NCBI GenBank assembly: GCA_964445085.1
Contig: CAYUJV010000149.1
Coordinates: 1-5,828 of the forward strand
Direction of reading: 5' to 3'
DNA length: 5,828 nucleotides
Source: Thiobacter sp964445085
GTDB taxonomy: Bacteria > Pseudomonadota > Gammaproteobacteria > Burkholderiales > Thiobacteraceae
The notes beneath the pieces are model-generated. The model was given only the letters and a program-made list of their open reading frames with translations, was not told the DNA's origin and made no database searches. Of this stretch, positions 4,518-5,828 are shown one piece after another. The position numbers were made by a program, and so were the translations under genes. Position 1 is the stretch's first letter. Every line of letters starts with the position of its first letter.

Positions 4518-5730
4518 ATGGCACTCATCGTACAAAAATACGGCGGCACCTCGGTCGGCAGCATCGAGCGCATCAAGAACGTCGCGCAGCGCGTCGCCCG
4601 TTTTCGGGCCCAGGGTCACCAGGTCGTCGTCGTGGTTTCCGCCATGAGCGGCGAAACCAACCGCCTGATCGCGCTGGCCAAGGAAATCCAGAGCCAGCCC
4701 AACCCGCGCGAACTGGATGTGCTGGTGTCCACCGGCGAACAGGTCACCATCGCCCTGCTGTCCATGGCGCTGATGGAAATGGGCCTCAAGGCCAAGAGCT
4801 ACACCGGCGCCCAGCGCATCCTCACCGACAATGCCTTCACCAAGGCGCGCATCCTCAGCATCGACGAAGAGAGAATGCGTGCCGATCTGAACAGCGGCCA
4901 TGTGGTCGTCGTCGCCGGCTTCCAGGGCGTGGACGAGCACGGCAACATCACCACCCTCGGCCGCGGCGGCTCCGACACCACCGGCGTGGCCCTGGCGGCC
5001 GCGCTCAAGGCCGACGAGTGCCAGATCTACACCGACGTGGACGGCNNNNNNNNNNNNNNNNNNNNNNNNNNNNNNNNNNNNNNNNNNNNNNNNNNNNNNN
5101 NNNNNNNNNNNNNNNNNNNNNNGCTCCAAGGTGCTGCAGATCCGCTCGGTCGAGTTCGCCGGCAAATACAAAGTCAAACTGCGCGTGCTTTCCAGCTTCG
5201 AAGAAGAAGGCGAAGGCACCCTGATCACCTTCGAGGAAGAAGCCATGGAACAGCCCATCATCTCCGGTATCGCCTTCAACCGCGACGAAGCCAAGCTCAC
5301 CGTGCTCGGCGTGCCCGACAAGCCCGGCATCGCCGCCCACATCCTCGGCCCCATCGCCGACGCCAACATTGACGTGGACATGATCGTGCAGAACGTCGGC
5401 CACGACGGCACCACCGACTTCTCCTTCACCGTGCACCGCCACGAATACAAGAAGGCGATGGACGTGCTGCAGATGGTGAAGACCGCCATCGGCGCGCGCG
5501 AACTCATCGGCGACGACAAGATCGCCAAGGTGTCCCTGGTCGGCGTCGGCATGCGCAACCACGCCGGCATCGCCGGCAAGATGTTCAAGACCCTGGCCAA
5601 CGAGAACATCAACATCCAGATGATCTCCACCTCCGAGATCAAGATCTCCGTGGTGGTGGAAGACAAATACATGGAACTGGCCGTGCGCGCGCTGCACCAG
5701 GCCTTCGAGCTGGAAAAGGCCCCGTCGTAG
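4518..5730 (+). CDS. lysC: Aspartate kinase (lysine-sensitive type), interrupted by an N-run
   Basis: LysC phosphorylates aspartate, the first step to lysine, threonine, methionine and diaminopimelate. The N-terminal kinase domain begins MALIVQKYGGTSVG and contains VSAMSGETN, STGEQVT and GRGGSDTTGVALAAAL, ending at DVDG (residue 176) before the Ns. After the gap, SKVLQIRSVEFAGKYKV completes the kinase domain. Two ACT domains follow: IISGIAFNRDEAKLTVLGVPDKPGI onwards, and AKVSLVGVGMRNHAGI onwards. These bind feedback effectors, typically lysine plus threonine in this family. The ATG at 4518 is preferred over the in-frame TTG at 4512 because homologues start MALIVQK; a weak GGGA lies 6 nt upstream. 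The parts before and after the gap are in different frames because the N-run length is not true. With the missing piece restored I expect about 407 residues. I treat the gene as intact. Confidence 0.95.
5046..5122. other. Assembly gap or masked run (77 Ns) inside lysC
   Basis: There are 77 undetermined bases between the DVDG codons and GSKVLQ. Compared with remembered Pseudomonas-type LysC, about 29 residues plus one base (roughly 88 nt) should be here, containing the VYTTDPR segment and the end of the kinase core. 77 leaves a remainder of 2 on division by 3 whereas 1 is needed, so the N count does not preserve frame and should not be read literally. Confidence 0.9.
5233..5247 (+). promoter_or_regulatory. 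Candidate internal translation start for a LysC beta subunit
   Basis: GAGGA (5233-5237) lies 7 nt upstream of an in-frame ATG (5245-5247) that begins MEQPIISGIAFNRDEAKL. Translation from here would give a 161-residue protein made of the two ACT domains. Aspartokinases of Corynebacterium and Bacillus are known to produce such a regulatory beta subunit from an internal start at the equivalent position. Use of the site here is inferred. Confidence 0.5.
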
Positions 5731-5731
5731 T

Positions 5732-5761
5732 TTGACCGTGTCGGGATACCTCGGGTATCCT
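5732..5761 (+). promoter_or_regulatory. Probable promoter of tRNA-Ser
   Basis: TTGACC (5732-5737) and TATCCT (5756-5761) are 18 nt apart, starting 1 nt after the lysC stop. The bases after the -10 (AGCGCCC) are GC-rich, as in stringently controlled stable-RNA promoters. The predicted start is a few bases before the tRNA at 5775. Confidence 0.5.
5744..5760 (+). terminator. Weak possible lysC terminator hairpin
   Basis: GGATACC (5744-5750) and GGTATCC (5754-5760) form a 7-bp stem with a 3-nt loop. The T6 run (5769-5774) comes 8 nt later, so the layout is not canonical. The right arm overlaps the proposed tRNA -10 box. Confidence 0.3.
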
Positions 5762-5774
5762 AGCGCCCTTTTTT

Positions 5775-5828
5775 GGAGACGTGGCCGAGAGGTCGAAGGC
5801 ACTCCCCTGCTAAGGGAGCATACGGGCA
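5775..5828 (+). tRNA. tRNA-Ser (anticodon GCU), 3'-truncated by the window end
   Basis: The sequence starts with the acceptor strand GGAGACG (5775-5781), followed by T and the serine-type D-arm GGCCGAGAGGTCGAAGGC. The anticodon arm has stem CTCCC (5802-5806) paired with GGGAG (5814-5818) and loop CTGCTAA, giving anticodon GCT at 5809-5811, which reads AGC/AGU codons. It closely resembles E. coli tRNA-Ser(GCU). The variable arm begins but is cut at the window edge; the T-arm and 3' acceptor strand are outside. It follows lysC by 44 bp and probably has its own promoter. Confidence 0.93.

Noticed and set aside
4318..4524. 68-codon minus-strand frame upstream of lysC
   Set aside because: It begins antisense to the lysC start and shows no family resemblance.
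4518..5730. lysC as a frameshifted pseudogene
   Set aside because: The frame change coincides exactly with the N-run, and both flanking parts are conserved and uninterrupted.

Overview
The window looks like a GC-rich betaproteobacterial chromosome segment from a draft assembly. The DnaK tail, DnaJ, inorganic pyrophosphatase and LysC all read like Betaproteobacteria, with a Rhodocyclales/Nitrosomonadales flavour. That assignment rests on remembered protein similarity, not on a search. The genes are housekeeping genes. The less ordinary material is in the intergenic repeats, one radical-SAM protein of unclear function, and a run of 77 Ns inside lysC.

Layout. Bases 1-505 are the 3' end of dnaK. 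It is followed by a 122-bp spacer filled by a nested inverted-repeat element, then complete dnaJ (628-1743, +). The convergent spacer (1744-1919) is almost entirely a perfect 29-bp inverted repeat with a second palindrome inside it. On the minus strand, queD (2484-2933) and ppa (1920-2468) form a two-gene unit separated by 15 nt, with an extended -10 promoter in front of queD. Divergent from it is a radical-SAM gene of the TYW1-like type (3047-3907, +). Its end lies 10 bp from the end of a small XRE-type helix-turn-helix gene on the minus strand (3918-4223). A comparatively AT-rich 294-bp spacer (4224-4517) holds the start signals of the HTH gene and of lysC. lysC (4518-5730, +) encodes a lysine-type aspartokinase with two ACT domains and is interrupted by the N-run at 5046-5122. 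The window ends inside tRNA-Ser(GCU), which begins at 5775.

How the genes relate. DnaK and DnaJ are partners in one chaperone cycle. QueD makes the queuosine precursor 6-carboxy-tetrahydropterin, and Ppa removes pyrophosphate. LysC opens the aspartate amino-acid family and shows the domain layout of a feedback-regulated enzyme, with a good internal ribosome-binding site for a separate regulatory subunit. I see no phage, transposase, CRISPR or defence genes. The best candidates for something undescribed are the two palindromic elements flanking dnaJ, one of which overlaps the dnaJ ribosome-binding site, and the radical-SAM protein next to queD.
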